A stretch of 64,000 bases of DNA, from contig NC_045148.1 in the NCBI RefSeq assembly GCF_008831285.2, forward strand, positions 22,439,002-22,503,001, given 5' to 3'. The first letter of the stretch is position 1. Every line of letters begins with the position of its first letter. The notes under the pieces were generated by a model. It was not told the DNA's origin and made no database searches. It was given only the letters and a program-made list of their open reading frames with translations. Source of the DNA: Nymphaea colorata (Eukaryota > Streptophyta > Magnoliopsida > Nymphaeales > Nymphaeaceae). Position numbers and translations under genes: made by a program. Shown here piece by piece: positions 11,038 to 22,016 of this stretch.

Positions 11038-11761
11038 ATAGAGCTGATCATATTCGGTTTCTTTTTTCAGACTATATATGTACACGGTCTGCTTTTTTTC
11101 ATGTGTGATTTGTGAGTCTTTTTGGCTGTATATGCCGTAACCCACTTGCAGGGTGCGGTTATGCTCGCTAGCTACGTTGTATCTTAGTTCTTAATTTGCT
11201 CTCCCTATAAACAGTGATTTTCACGGGAATTGAATCTTGCCAACCAGGATGAGAGCCAAGATCCACCTATTAGTTATGGCTAGCTATATAAGTTGTCGAA
11301 TACACCTTATGGCCTTTATATGGAATGACACTGTTTAACCCTTAAGAAGCACGGTTGGAAAGAGCATAAAAGGATGACAATCTGAACGATATCATGAAAT
11401 TACTTTTTTCCCTTTTTCCAGTGGCACGTAGGCTTATGTGCATTATAAGGGTCGAATAATGTCGATAATCAATTATCTAACGAAGAAGGGCTTACAAGTG
11501 GGCAGGGTTACCCCATCCATTCATTTATTAGAAGAAAGAATATGGAATACAAGGATACAACAAAAACAGAAACTCAACAAAGCAAGCGAACAGAACAGAA
11601 ACACAGAGCCATACTACACTTGTTCTATCAGCAGCATAGCAATCTCAACAGACAAAATCTCATTGGAGATTATCAAAATCCCATGTCTACGTCCAAGACA
11701 AGCATAGCAACATCCAAATCGGCAAAAACCCCTCGATCATCAACACAACCCTGAAGTGCCC
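11038..11761 (+). other. 3' flank of copy B
   Basis: The first 250 bases resemble the 3' flanks of copies A and C (for example GAGCTGATCATATTCGGTTT at 11040). A GGGCAGGGTTACCCC motif near 11500 occurs also near 1940 and 21140. From about 11530 the sequence departs from the other flanks. The 70-90 codon frames at 11438-11754 have no recognisable domain. Confidence 0.5.
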
Positions 11762-11766
11762 TGAAT

Positions 11767-12316
11767 TGTTGGATAACGTAATGCGGGCCCTAAATATAAC
11801 TCAGCTACAAACTCAAATTTATACGAAGAAAATCCAGCAGAGTCTCGACGTCCAAACTGATACTCAATAATAACTTGGCAAAGTATACTTGAACAAACAA
11901 ACTATTTATTCATCAAACTGGATATTACAAAAGAGGACTTAAGAAAACTCACCTCGACTCACGCAGTGAGCTGACACACCCAACGCCCTTGAAGCTTCAA
12001 CACTCAAGTTCACGAAGTGAACACACCAGCACTCATCAGCTCACAAAGTGAGCACACACTAAGACTCAACCCAACTCACAATGCTCAACCCAACTCACAA
12101 TTTTTCACACGTAACAAAAAGCCCCAACGTCCCTATTTATAGGGAGAGGGAGTCGGTGGTGGATGCTTCCACCGACTCCTATTTTTTCTTTTTTGTAATT
12201 ATTTTTTTTCTTTCACCGTCTTTACAAGCACCGACTTAAAGGAGAGGCTCAAAGCCTCTTGCGCCTTCTCGATTCTTCCCAAGAGAGTTGGTGGGAGAGT
12301 CGGTGATGACTCTACA
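11767..12316 (-). repeat. Copia 3' LTR (550 bp)
   Basis: On the - strand it begins TGTAGAGTC and ends TCCAACA. It contains the TATA-type TATAAATA (complement of 12134-12141) in the palindrome CCCTATTTATAGGG, and three short hairpin motifs of the form (C/T)TCAC-N3-5-GTGA at 11958-11970, 12009-12021 and 12040-12052. Confidence 0.93.
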
Positions 12317-12327
12317 ATCTCCCCCTC
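12317..12327 (-). other. Copia polypurine tract
   Basis: On the - strand, GAGGGGGAGAT directly abuts the 3' LTR. Confidence 0.85.
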
Positions 12328-12380
12328 ATTACCGACTCTCTACTTATGACTCCTAACATTCTTCGAAACTTGGTGAACGT

Positions 12381-15300
12381 TTACACTGGCAGGCCTTTGG
12401 TAAAGATGTCAGCAATTTGATCTTCTGAAGCGATTGGCTGCAATTGAATTTCTCCTCTGAGTACCTTTTCTCTGATAAAATGATGTTCCACCTCTATGTG
12501 TTTTGTTCGAGCATGGAAGACAGGATTTTCTGCAAGTCTGACTGCACTTTGATTATCGCAGTAGAGTATCACTGCATAATCCACGTCTTGTTTAATGTCT
12601 TTCAGCAGTCGCATCAACCACACACATTCTTGTGCTGCTTGAGATGCTGCTCTATATTCAGCTTCTGTTGTAGATAGTGAAACTGTCGACTTTCTCTTGC
12701 TGCACCATGAAATTGCACCACTTCCAAGACTGAATGTATATCCAGTGGTCGATCTTCGAGTTGATAAGTCTCCAGCATAATCCGCATCACAATGACCAAC
12801 AACTTGACAAGTTGTCCCTCTTTCATAAAGTATACCAAAGTCAAGAGTTCCTTTGATATACCTTAATATTCTTTTTAGTGCTTCTAAATGTGGCTTCCTT
12901 GGAGTTTGCATAAACCTGCTCACGACACCAACTGCATAGGCAATGTCTGGTCTTGTCAATGTTAAGTAGATTAGGCTTCCAACCAGTTGCCGATACATAG
13001 TAACGTCTTCTAGCTTGTTTCCTTCGTCAGTTCTAAGCTTTGCATTTATCTCAATTGGTGTTGAGATAGGTTTACATCCAAGCATACCATACTTACGTAG
13101 TAAGTCATGAGCATACTTCTTTTGACTTAAAAATAATCCTTGAGTTTCGTAATCAATTTCCAATCCAAGGAAGTGTCGCAACTCCCCTAGCTCTTTCATT
13201 TCGAATCTCACCGTGAGATGTTCACGAATGAGATTAATTTCTTCATTGTCATCTCCAGTAATAATTAAATCATCAACATAAATTAACAAAATAGTAAGTT
13301 TCGTACCTCTTGCCTTGACGAAGAGACTTGAATCTGCTGAGGAGACTTGAAATCCACTAAACACCAAAAATTCAGCTATTTTCCCGTACCATGCTCTTGG
13401 TGCTTGTTTCAGTCCATAGATTGCTTTTCTTAACTTGCAGACGTAGTCTGGTTTGTTTGGAGATTTGAATCCTTGAGGCTGCTCCATATAGATTTCATGG
13501 TCAAGATCTCCATATAAGAAAGCATTTTTTACATCCATTTACCATAGTTTCCAGGATTTACTTGCAGCAATGGCTATCAGAATACGTACGGATGTAATCT
13601 TCGCAACAGGACTAAAAGTTTATTCAAAGTCAATATTATACTGCTGAGAAAATCCTCTCGCGACTAGTCGAGCCTTGTATCTATCAACTGAGCCATCTGT
13701 CTTTCTTTTTATTTTGTAAACCCACTTACAAGTAATGGGCTTTACCCCTGCAGGCTTTGGAACGAGCTCCCAGGTTTCGTTATGTTCTAATGCTTTTATT
13801 TCATCTTTCATTGCTGATTGCTACTTTTCAACATCTTTTGCTTCTTCAAAAGAAGCTGGCTTGATCTCCTCCATGATGGCACAGTCTGCATCTGCATACT
13901 TGGGATTTGGTTTTGGTATTCTTGTTGATCTTCTTAGAGATGTCGTTGCTCCTTCTGGCTCTTCAAATTGTGATGGTCTTTCTTCTTCTGCAGTTCTTTG
14001 TTGGATTGGACTGACTCCTGTTCTCCATGGATCTGTACGTTCTTCTTGTCTTGGGCAATGAACTTCTTTATCTGGCTGTCTTGCTTCTGTGTCTTCAAGC
14101 TCAGGCTCTCCTTGATTCATCTCAAATTGTATTTTATTTTGAACATCTCTCTCAAGAACTGGAGAGTCTGGAAGTGTCTTCTTCTCTTCTGACCACCACG
14201 ACGATGCTTCATCGAAAATGACGTCGCGAGAGACATAAACTTGTCCAGTGCTAGGATTAGCACATCTCCATCCTTTCCGATATGGATCATATCCAACAAA
14301 GACACACGTCTGCGCCTTTTTGTCAAACTTAGTCCTTTGCTGCTGAGATATAAAAACATAACAAACACAACCAAATACTCGAAAATAACTCACAGATGGC
14401 TTCTTTTTATGGAGCATTTCATATGGAGACTTAAAATTAAATCTCGTCATTGGTAGTCGATTAATTACGTGTACAGCGGTGCGGACACACTCGGCCCAAA
14501 ATCTTGGTGGCATGTTCTTTGCATGCTTCATGCTTCGACATGTTTCTGCTATGTGGCGATTTTTTCTTTCTGCCACTCCATTTTCCTGTGGCGTATAGGC
14601 ACATGTGAATTGTCTTTGAATACCATGTTGCCTCGTGTATACCATAAACATATTGGATGTATATTCGCCACCATTATCGGTTCGTAGACACCGAATTTTA
14701 TGCCCAAGTTCATTTTTCACCATCTGGTGAAACTCCTTAAATTTTTCAAGTGCTTCAGATTTTTCTTTCATAAAATAGACCCAAGTATATCTCGAAAAAT
14801 CATCAATAAAAGTGATAAAATACCACTTACCTCCAACTGATGGGTCTGGTACTTTGCCGAATACGTCTGAATGCACAAGTTCGAATGGCGCTTTAGCTCT
14901 ATATTTTGATTCTTTGTATGGCCTCCTGTGCGCCTTTCCATACTGACATCCTGGGCATACTTTGCCTGTTCGTACCTCAAGCTTGGGCAGACCAATCAAC
15001 TGCCCCTTATTAGACATCTCCCGAAGTTTGTTGTATCCAACATGAGCGAGTCTCTCATGCCAGATATCTGCAGTGTCACGCTTTTTTGCTTTGTCAATAT
15101 ATGTTGTTTCTGCTGACAAGACATATATTGACTCAACTTTCCTTCCTTCAAATATGGGAGTTCCTTGAACATCTGCATCCTTATAAACTTTTACATCATT
15201 TGGGCCGAACACAACATAGTGCCCTAAAGCTGTAAGTTGTGGCACAGACAGCAGATTATTAGTCATTCCTGGAACATGGTAAACGTTCCGTAAAATCCAG

Positions 15301-16379
15301 TTTTTACCGAAGTTGGCTACAATCTCTGCTTCTCCAATATGTGCCACTAGGAGCTTTGTGTTGTTAGCAGTAACAACAACTCGATTTTTATCATATTCTT
15401 TCATACTTACAAACTTGCTCTCATCAACAGTCATATGATTTGAGCATCCAGAATCAATTATCCAATCAGTTTGATAATTGATCTTCCCTTCTTTTTCTTT
15501 TGGAGGTTTTATATGAGCGGAATTGCATCTTTCTTGTTTAACATTCTCTTTAACCTCCATTGAGTACAGAAACGAACTTTTCTGTACAGTCTCATTAGCT
15601 CCCCCATCTTGCTTACTTATCATGACTGCATTTCCTTCATTTATTTTCACTCTGCAGTCACGAGCAATATGACCCAATTTCCCACATCTAAAACATTTTA
15701 CCTTTGGTCTCCACTGCTGTGTAGTTTCTCGTGTTTTCTTTTGTACATTTTTCTCTTTCTTGTCATCAATGTTCCTACTTGGAGACCTAATGACTGGCTT
15801 AGCTGGCCATCGTGATCTCTGACCCTTACTAAACAAAGCTTCCTCATTATTTCCCTTGAGAGAAAGCCCAGCCATTTGCTTCGCTAATGTTTCTTGATTG
15901 ATCAAGAGATTTTCTAACTCCAACAAAGTTGGTTGAACTGGCCAGCCTTGAACACCAATTATGAAACTGCCAAATTCTGGACGAAGTCCACGAATAAGTA
16001 TTCTCCGCATACGGGCCTCACGAATCTTAGACTCAGGGTCAATTTGAGATATCTCTCTACAGATATTTTTAACCTTCATAAAATATTCTGCTATCGACAT
16101 GCTTCCCTGAGTTAATGTAGCTAGATCATTTTCTAACAATTGTAGGCGGGCATCATTAGCTCGAGAAAATAGGGTTGCAAAAGCATCCCATGGTTCTTTA
16201 GGAGTCGTAGCATCTCGTATATGCTCTAATAAATCTTTTTCGATTGATACCTTAATTGCAAATAAAGCTTTTCCTGCTTTGATCATCCATTTCTTCTTCG
16301 CTTCCTCGTCGACAGGAACATTAGTGTCTGATCCCAATACTATCTCCCATAATTCCTGTCCTAGAAAATACGACTCCAT
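12381..16379 (-). pseudogene. Copia gag-pol polyprotein, three nonsense codons
   Basis: One continuous 1333-codon frame, split only by stops near 13821, 13620 and 13539. Gag spans about residues 1-250 from ATG 16379, with zinc knuckle CFRCGKLGHIARDC at 229-242. Protease has an intact DSG at 309-311. Integrase follows with the HERLAHVGY block, LRTDNGGEY and PQENGVAERKNRH. RT carries [11 protein letters not shown]-like sequence (its Gln codon is now TAA) and IYVDD at 13269-13280. RNase H ends in HIEVEHHFI and ADIFTKGLP. The Gag N-terminus is short. An upstream ATG at about 16398 (MATRNP) is out of frame with the ESYFLGQELWEIV block, so about 15-20 codons appear deleted there. Otherwise it is close to intact. 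Confidence 0.93.
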
Positions 16380-16503
16380 ACAGGATTTCTAGTAGCCATA
16401 ATTAGTATTGTTAAGTTTCTGAATATTGTTTAATGCAACCGCTAATGCCGCCATAATTTCAGGATATAACTATTCCAATAAATCGGTCCTCGGACAGAAC
16501 CTC

Positions 16504-16515
16504 GCTCTGATACCA
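16504..16515 (-). other. Copia primer-binding site
   Basis: TGGTATCAGAGC on the - strand, two bases inside the 5' LTR, matching initiator tRNA-Met. Confidence 0.88.
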
Positions 16516-16517
16516 CT

Positions 16518-17055
16518 TGTTGGATAACGTAATGCGGGCCCTAAATATAACTCAGCTACAAACTCGAATTTATAAGAAGAAAATCCAGCAGAGTCTCGAC
16601 GTCCAAACTGATACTCAATAATAACTTGGCAAAGTATACTTGAACAAACAAACTATTTATTCATCAAACTGGATATTACAAAAGAGGACTTAAGAAAACT
16701 CACCTCGGCTCACGCAGTGAGCTAACACACCCAACGCCCTTGAAGCTTCAACACTCAAGTTCACGAAGTGAACACACCAGCACTCATCAGCTCACAAAGT
16801 GAGCACACACTAAGACTCAACCCAACTCACAATGCTCAACCCAACTCACAATTTTTCACACGTAACAAAAAGCCCCAACGTCCCTATTTATAGGGAGAGG
16901 GAGTCGGTGGTGGATGCTTCCACCGACTTCTATTTTTTCTTTTTTTTAATTATTTTTTTTCTTTCACCGTCTTTACAAGCACCGACTTAAAGGAGAGGCT
17001 CAAAGCCTCTTGCGCCTTCTCGATTCTTCCCAAGAGAGTCGGTAATGACTCTACA
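16518..17055 (-). repeat. Copia 5' LTR (538 bp)
   Basis: Partner of 11767-12316, with the TATA-type motif at 16885-16892 (complement) and the same hairpin motifs (first at 16709-16721). It lacks 12 bases present in the other LTR. Confidence 0.93.
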
Positions 17056-17579
17056 TGAATAAGTCTGTCTAAGTAAGTACAGAATCACAAAAGAAAAAGT
17101 CCACTGGTTTCTAATCCCTAAACAGACGGAACCAGTCTCTCTGCTGTGCTACATCCAAAGCCCTTATGTTCAAACTTCCATCCTTCAAGGATCATTCTGG
17201 GGGGCAGGGAGGAATATGAGTCCTTAGCTCTGGAACTAGCAAAGTCCCCTAGGCCACCACACATATCCGTAGCCATCTCAGGTTCACTAACAAAGTTTCC
17301 TTATTATTGTCATATCTTGGCATAGAACAAAGTTTCCTTAATATTAAATCATTGACCGTGGTCAAGGGTAAAACCAAGTGGAAAATCAGCGGTCGAGAAA
17401 CACAAAGTTGATTGCTCCGATATCAGCAGTATGACCGATTCTATTCCAAAACTGATTGCTCCGATAGCAATAAACACAAAGTCGCTTAAGCCATCGTCAC
17501 ATTTGTGCAGGTCGTCAGCCTTGCAGATCAGGCCCACGACTATTTGAGCCATTCAACTTCCAGCCTTAATTTAATGCCC

Positions 17580-17659
17580 TTCATTTACATTTACAAATAG
17601 ACTGCTACTCAAGTTCTCGTCGGACTATTTGTATGATCCAATTTGTAAATGTAAATGAA
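17580..17659. repeat. Perfect 19-bp inverted repeat
   Basis: TTCATTTACATTTACAAAT at 17580-17598 is the exact reverse complement of 17641-17659, with a 42-base spacer that itself contains ACAAATAG and CTATTTGT. It could fold as a hairpin or be the remnant of a very small inverted-repeat element. No target duplication was found. Confidence 0.8.
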
Positions 17660-18399
17660 CTAAACGATTAGGGATGTTAGCAGATCTGATTTATTAAAAA
17701 TATTTTATAGCAATATAATTTAGAAACAAATTATTAGGGATGTTAGCAAATCCTATTTGGATCTGGTATCTGATTGAAGCACTTCAAAAGATTTTGGATG
17801 TAAAAAAAAAAAATTAACAGCTGATTAAAAGATTACATAGGAATAAGAATTAGAAAAAAAGTCTGACTATATTCAAATTTTGATTTACTGATTAGAAAAT
17901 ATCTAATATGATACAATTTAAAAGTAGGATTCAAATTCAAATATGAACTTAAAATTAGATTCAAATATGATATAGATTTATTCGATTGCAAATGTGTGAA
18001 TATTAAAAAAATATCCTATTCAAATCCCATCACTTGATAAGTTACAAGATTACGACGATCGACGGTAAGTCTACTTGATTTAATGTTGATGGGGGCCTCC
18101 GCAAGATCTGCCAGCCTCATCAACCTTGATGTTGTCCATAATCGAGTGTACCACAGGATACAGTGACCTGTGAGAGAGAAAGGGGCGGGTGGTGGGTGGG
18201 GTGACTTGGCTTAGCCGTTCGAATGTACCTCACTGACCTGTTCCTGCCGTGCCCGGACCAGATTGATAGCCTTAGCTAGAAAGCGGTTGCAATGTTACAC
18301 TTATATAGATAACGTTACAGAAAGTCAGTGACAAGTTGTAATTAATTATTTTGGTTAAATATGTGTGTTTTTACACACACACACACAAAGTTTATAAGG

Positions 18400-18510
18400 T
18401 CAAAATTTAAAGCACCAATCAAATTCTGTCAGGGCATTAAAATGCTTTTAAATTAATTGTAATTTTAGAGGGACGTAAAATTCTGCAGGTGCATCTTATA
18501 TAGTTAAAAT
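18400..18510 (+). pseudogene. Relic resembling CRK intron 2
   Basis: The stretch with AATCAAATTCTG, GCTTTTAAATTAATTG, AATTTTAGAGGG and GATTCT/ATTCTGCAGGTGCATCTTA matches, in the same order, bases 30675-30755 in intron 2 of copy D, just upstream of the first kinase exon. No exon sequence is left. It suggests that a kinase-bearing CRK once followed copy B. Confidence 0.6.
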
Positions 18511-18689
18511 TTGTGGCTAAAAGGATTATAGATCATTGTTAAAGCCACCACAAACCATCGCCAGTGTCAATACAGTGATTATTTTTTAGTTAACAAAAAA
18601 AAATCAAAATCTTAACCATCCAATAACATCAGTCAGAATTGAATCATCCTATATATACATAGCTGCCGATGGATGTATGAGATAACGTG

Positions 18690-18930
18690 ACACATTGGTA
18701 TAATATAATGTTTTCGAAATAATAAAATATTTATGAAATAACAAGGTAACAAGTATGACAAAAAAAATAAAATGCATTTTTTACTGTTGACAAATTTTAC
18801 TTTTATCGAATTTAAAATTTTCTTTTTACGTTTTTTTATTCCCATAAAAAAGTTATATTAATCATGACCCTTTTTTATCATTATTAAAATAATATATAAT
18901 ATTTTAACATATATAACCAGCTTAACTTTT
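18690..18930 (+). repeat. AT-rich block repeated upstream of copies C and D
   Basis: This is about 90% similar by eye to 23720-23950, and it sits about 330-570 bases before copy C, as its partner does before copy D. It is part of the duplicated upstream region and has no coding potential. Confidence 0.75.
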
Positions 18931-19178
18931 TCCTCGACAGTCGTATCTCACTTCCGTGATGGTACTATTGGTCGGTCATCCTTCGCCGTCATACGCACTC
19001 GTACCTGTTCATCCATCATACTATTATATTAGTAGGTGCCTTCCCCAATCCAACTAATCAGAAACACACCAGGATCCCGTCATACATAAAGTTACTTTTT
19101 TACACAGCTTGCACACCACCAACCATGGAGCAACATCTTATAAATAATTGGGGCCATGAGCTTTTTTATCCTGTCTAG

Positions 19179-19258
19179 TTTTTATTTTATCGTTAAATAA
19201 GCCAAAGCTCCCAGTGGAGGTTTTGTTCTCCTCCAATCCATAGCTAGGAGGATTCGAG
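19179..19258 (+). promoter_or_regulatory. Conserved proximal upstream block of DUF26 copy C
   Basis: Same block as before copies B and D: TTTTATCGTTAAATAAGCC (TATA-like), a CT-rich leader and TAGCTAGGAGGA directly before ATG 19259. Three-way conservation beside decayed genes argues that it belonged to the ancestral promoter. Confidence 0.55.
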
Positions 19259-20133
19259 ATGGTTTACCCTATAATGGCGCCAAGCTTGTTGAAGGTTGGA
19301 TTGCACATTCTCCTCCCCTTCATCCTCTTTTCCTTCCATGTCGACCATGCAATGAGGACCAACTACTATATTAACAGCCGCTGCAGCGCCACTGCGAATT
19401 ACACCGATAGAAGCGCGTTTGAAGTAAATATGAGCAGCATCTTCTCCACGTTGACAAACGATGCTCTTCCTACTGGTTTTTCCAATGCCACAGTGGGCGA
19501 AGGATCAGATACAGTCTATGGCCTGGTTCAGTGCAGGGGCGATGTCGATGAGCAGGACTGCAAAGTGTGCATCTACAATTCCACCGTACAAGTCGTTAAA
19601 TACTGCCCCAACACAATGGATGCCATCATATGGTATGCAAACTGCCAGCTGCGCTACTCCAACACCAATTTCTTTGGTCGGCTAAACATGGCTGATTCTG
19701 GCGACTGGTATTGGATCAATGATAAAGTGACGGACATTAAAGGGTTCAATGAGAAGTTGGGCCAACTGCTGAAGAATCTAACTTCTCTAGCAACAACAAC
19801 AACAACAGAGCCAGCTTCAAAGTAAATGTTTGCGACGGGCAACATCCCGTACACGGGTTTGCAGACGATATACGGGCTGGTGCAGTGTACCAAGGATACC
19901 AGCTTTGCTGATTGCAAGCAGTGTTTGGATACGACCAGGTCCCGGATCCCATCGACCTGCGCCACTGCACACGGCTGTGAAATTGCCACGGGAAGTTGCC
20001 GTGTGAGGTTTGATACGGAGCTCTTTTATGGTGCCTCAGTAACTGCGCTGTCACCAAATTCAAGCCCAAGCCCATCTCCTGTGCCCAGTTCACCACCTCC
20101 ATCAAGCGGTGCATCCACACTACGACAGGCTAG

Positions 20134-20164
<31 letters not shown>

Positions 20165-20286
20165 ACTAACTGTAAGAATTTAATTTCCATGCAAACAAGC
20201 TGAACCACTCAAGCGCAACATCTGTGGCTATGAACACCGTCATCACTTTTGCCTTGACGTCTATAATGATGCCTTCGTGGTTATAA
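19259..20286 (+). pseudogene. DUF26 gene copy C: best preserved copy, one nonsense codon between domains
   Basis: Signal peptide at residues 1-31 (hydrophobic core LLKVGLHILLPFILFSF). First DUF26 at about 35-155 with the signature at Cys92, 101 and 104 and further Cys at 42, 116 and 129. TAA at 19823-19825 stands where copy D has TTA (Leu), ending a 188-residue product. The same frame resumes at ATG 19826 with the second DUF26 (CTKDTSFADCKQC; further Cys in CATAHGC and GSC). A short SPSPSP linker follows. A one-base deletion near 20117 and the loss of the acceptor (AA where A and B have AG, 20193-20194) disconnect the tail exon (20195-20286, ending PSWL). The first frame could still make a single-domain secreted protein like ginkbilobin-2. 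That is inference. Confidence 0.82.
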
Positions 20287-21710
20287 CTACTAGGGCTGAT
20301 CATATTTGGTTTCTTAATTTGTGCAGACTATATATGTACACGGTGTGATTTTTCATGTGCGATCTGTCAGCTTATTTTCTTGTACCGTAACCCTCTTGGG
20401 AATGTTAAGCTAGCTCGTTACGTAATATCTATAGTTCTTTGCTCTGCCTATAAGAGTGACTTCCACGGGAATTGAGTCACGACTACCAAGATGAAATGCT
20501 AGATCCAGCTTTTATAGTATTCTTGGTTGGATTTGGCCTTTTCATCGTGTTTTCAGAAACAACAGCATAGTGTAGCATACAAAGCAAATGCTTCGATTGA
20601 GCCGAGCCCTAATATTAGCATACCAATCTGGTAACTGAACAGAACAGATAGAGGAAAGCGCTTTTAACATTTGTCTTTCATTCTGTTCTCGAACCGCTGT
20701 TAAGCTAGTAAGGTTGCCAAAGTGTTCCAGAGCACTCTGAAATCAGGCAGTTATGGTTTCAAGATCAAAGCATATCATAATCACGTGCTAGTGTGCAGTG
20801 GAGCATATGATGGGTGGTTTCAAAATCATTATCTGCAGAAGTGTTCAGCAACAAAGAAATATAAACACATGATTATATTATTTCGTAAAGCACAAATAAG
20901 TACTCCTTGTTTTCTGATTCTTCTCGATCGTTGTTTCTGTAACTCGCTATAAAATCTGTAATCCCTATGTAAATAAAGTTAAATTGCATCTTCTGTCTTC
21001 TTTTTCTGCTCCCCAACGCTGCGTTACTCTGTTTTTGATGTGTTCTATCAACAACAGGCAGATGGAATCAGAGAAATTTTCTGTCACAAGCTTCCACGAT
21101 TTTCTTGAGGCCGCTGTCGATATTCTTTTCGCTGCAAGGGGGCAGGGTTACCCCAGCCGTTAATTGATTACAAAAAAGAATACCGAATAAAAGACTGTCC
21201 CTTCAGAAGGTCTTGACAAGATAAACCATAGGTTTTAAGTCGTTCATGGATAGATGCAGTATATTGCTGATTGTTGAATCACAATGTCCTTTCAGAAGAC
21301 CACTGGACCAATTATGTACCCGAATTAAATACCAAAATATGCATTTGATGGACAAAAAAGATACTTTAATTTGATACATTAAAATAGGAAAACAATGTTC
21401 TTTCGTTAATTAAATAAGGCCGTTGAAAGATTGGGGCTCTCCATATCCTACATATGGTGTGCTCTCGGTTTATGCTTCTTAATAAATTGACCTATGCATC
21501 CATGGGGAATAATAATAGTGATTTTAACTTAAGAAAAAATGAGCCAAAGCATTGTTTGTGACACAAAAGGCAGTCTGCCCCATTTGATTGAGTAAAGGTC
21601 TTGCTTTCTAGAACAGGCACATTGTTCACTTTTCCACGTACACGTATATATCAGATCTGTTTGTAGTAAAACTGCCTTATACTTTATTTTTCTAAGTATT
21701 ACATATTCAG
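20287..21710 (+). repeat. 3' flank of copy C, duplicated after copy A
   Basis: No gene. Closely matches 1119-2360 (see that entry). The part at 20570-20890 has a third copy at 36470-36760. It ends at the acceptor of the kinase exon relic at 21711. Confidence 0.75.
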
Positions 21711-21975
21711 GTTACCTTTCCTTTTCTGTTTGGCTTTGAAAGGACAGCCAACAAAGCATGGATTGGGGATGTACATTCGAAGCTCATCAATGGCATAGCC
21801 AAAGTGATTTTATATATTGATGAAGATTCTCGGCTTAGAATTCTTCTCGAGGATATGAAAGAAAGCAACATTTTATTAGACGAAAACATGAACCCCAACT
21901 TCTCTGACTTTGCATTGCAAAGATTTCTGACAGAGACCAAACACAAACTCAAACGCCTGGGGTTATGGGAACTCA
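21711..21975 (+). pseudogene. Lone CRK kinase exon (catalytic/activation segment) downstream of copy C
   Basis: Corresponds to exon 5 of copy D, covering kinase subdomains VI-VII. The acceptor (TATTCAG before 21711) and donor (GTAAGT at 21976) are both intact. The frame is open for about 100 codons: FLFGFERTA, then INGIAKVILYIDEDSRLRI, ESNILLDENMNP and FSDFALQRF. The catalytic HRD is replaced (LLED) and DFG reads DFA, so the product would be inactive. A small frameshift precedes the donor, where the VxGT(Y) end of the exon appears in a neighbouring frame. None of the other kinase exons was found around it. It is a leftover of a CRK or a product of unequal exchange. Confidence 0.8.
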
Positions 21976-22016
21976 GTAAGTTGGTTGTTGCTCGGTCATT
22001 AGTTTGCTTCAGATAG

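Larger units (their letters stand above)
11767..17055 (-). mobile_element. Ty1/copia retrotransposon, nearly complete (Tnt1-like layout)
   Basis: Reverse-oriented element with LTRs at 16518-17055 (5') and 11767-12316 (3'), and a perfect 5-bp target duplication TGAAT (11762-11766 and 17056-17060). The LTRs differ by about seven substitutions and one 12-bp indel by eye, so this is the youngest looking of the intact pairs. The primer site lies at 16504-16515 and the polypurine tract at 12317-12327. One gag-pol frame runs from 16379 to 12381 with only three stops. It inserted in the 3' flank of DUF26 copy B. It differs in LTR and protein from the two + strand copia elements. Confidence 0.95.
17061..19178 (+). 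other. Spacer between copies B and C with scattered CRK relics
   Basis: No gene. Around 17220-17300 (CCGTAGCCATCTCAGGTTCAC) it resembles 33960-34030, downstream of the copy D kinase. An inverted repeat lies at 17580-17659 and an intron-2-like relic at about 18400-18510. Bases 18690-18930 are an AT-rich block repeated at 23720-23950. Bases 18940-19060 match the equivalent upstream region of copy D around 23960-24040. Confidence 0.6.
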
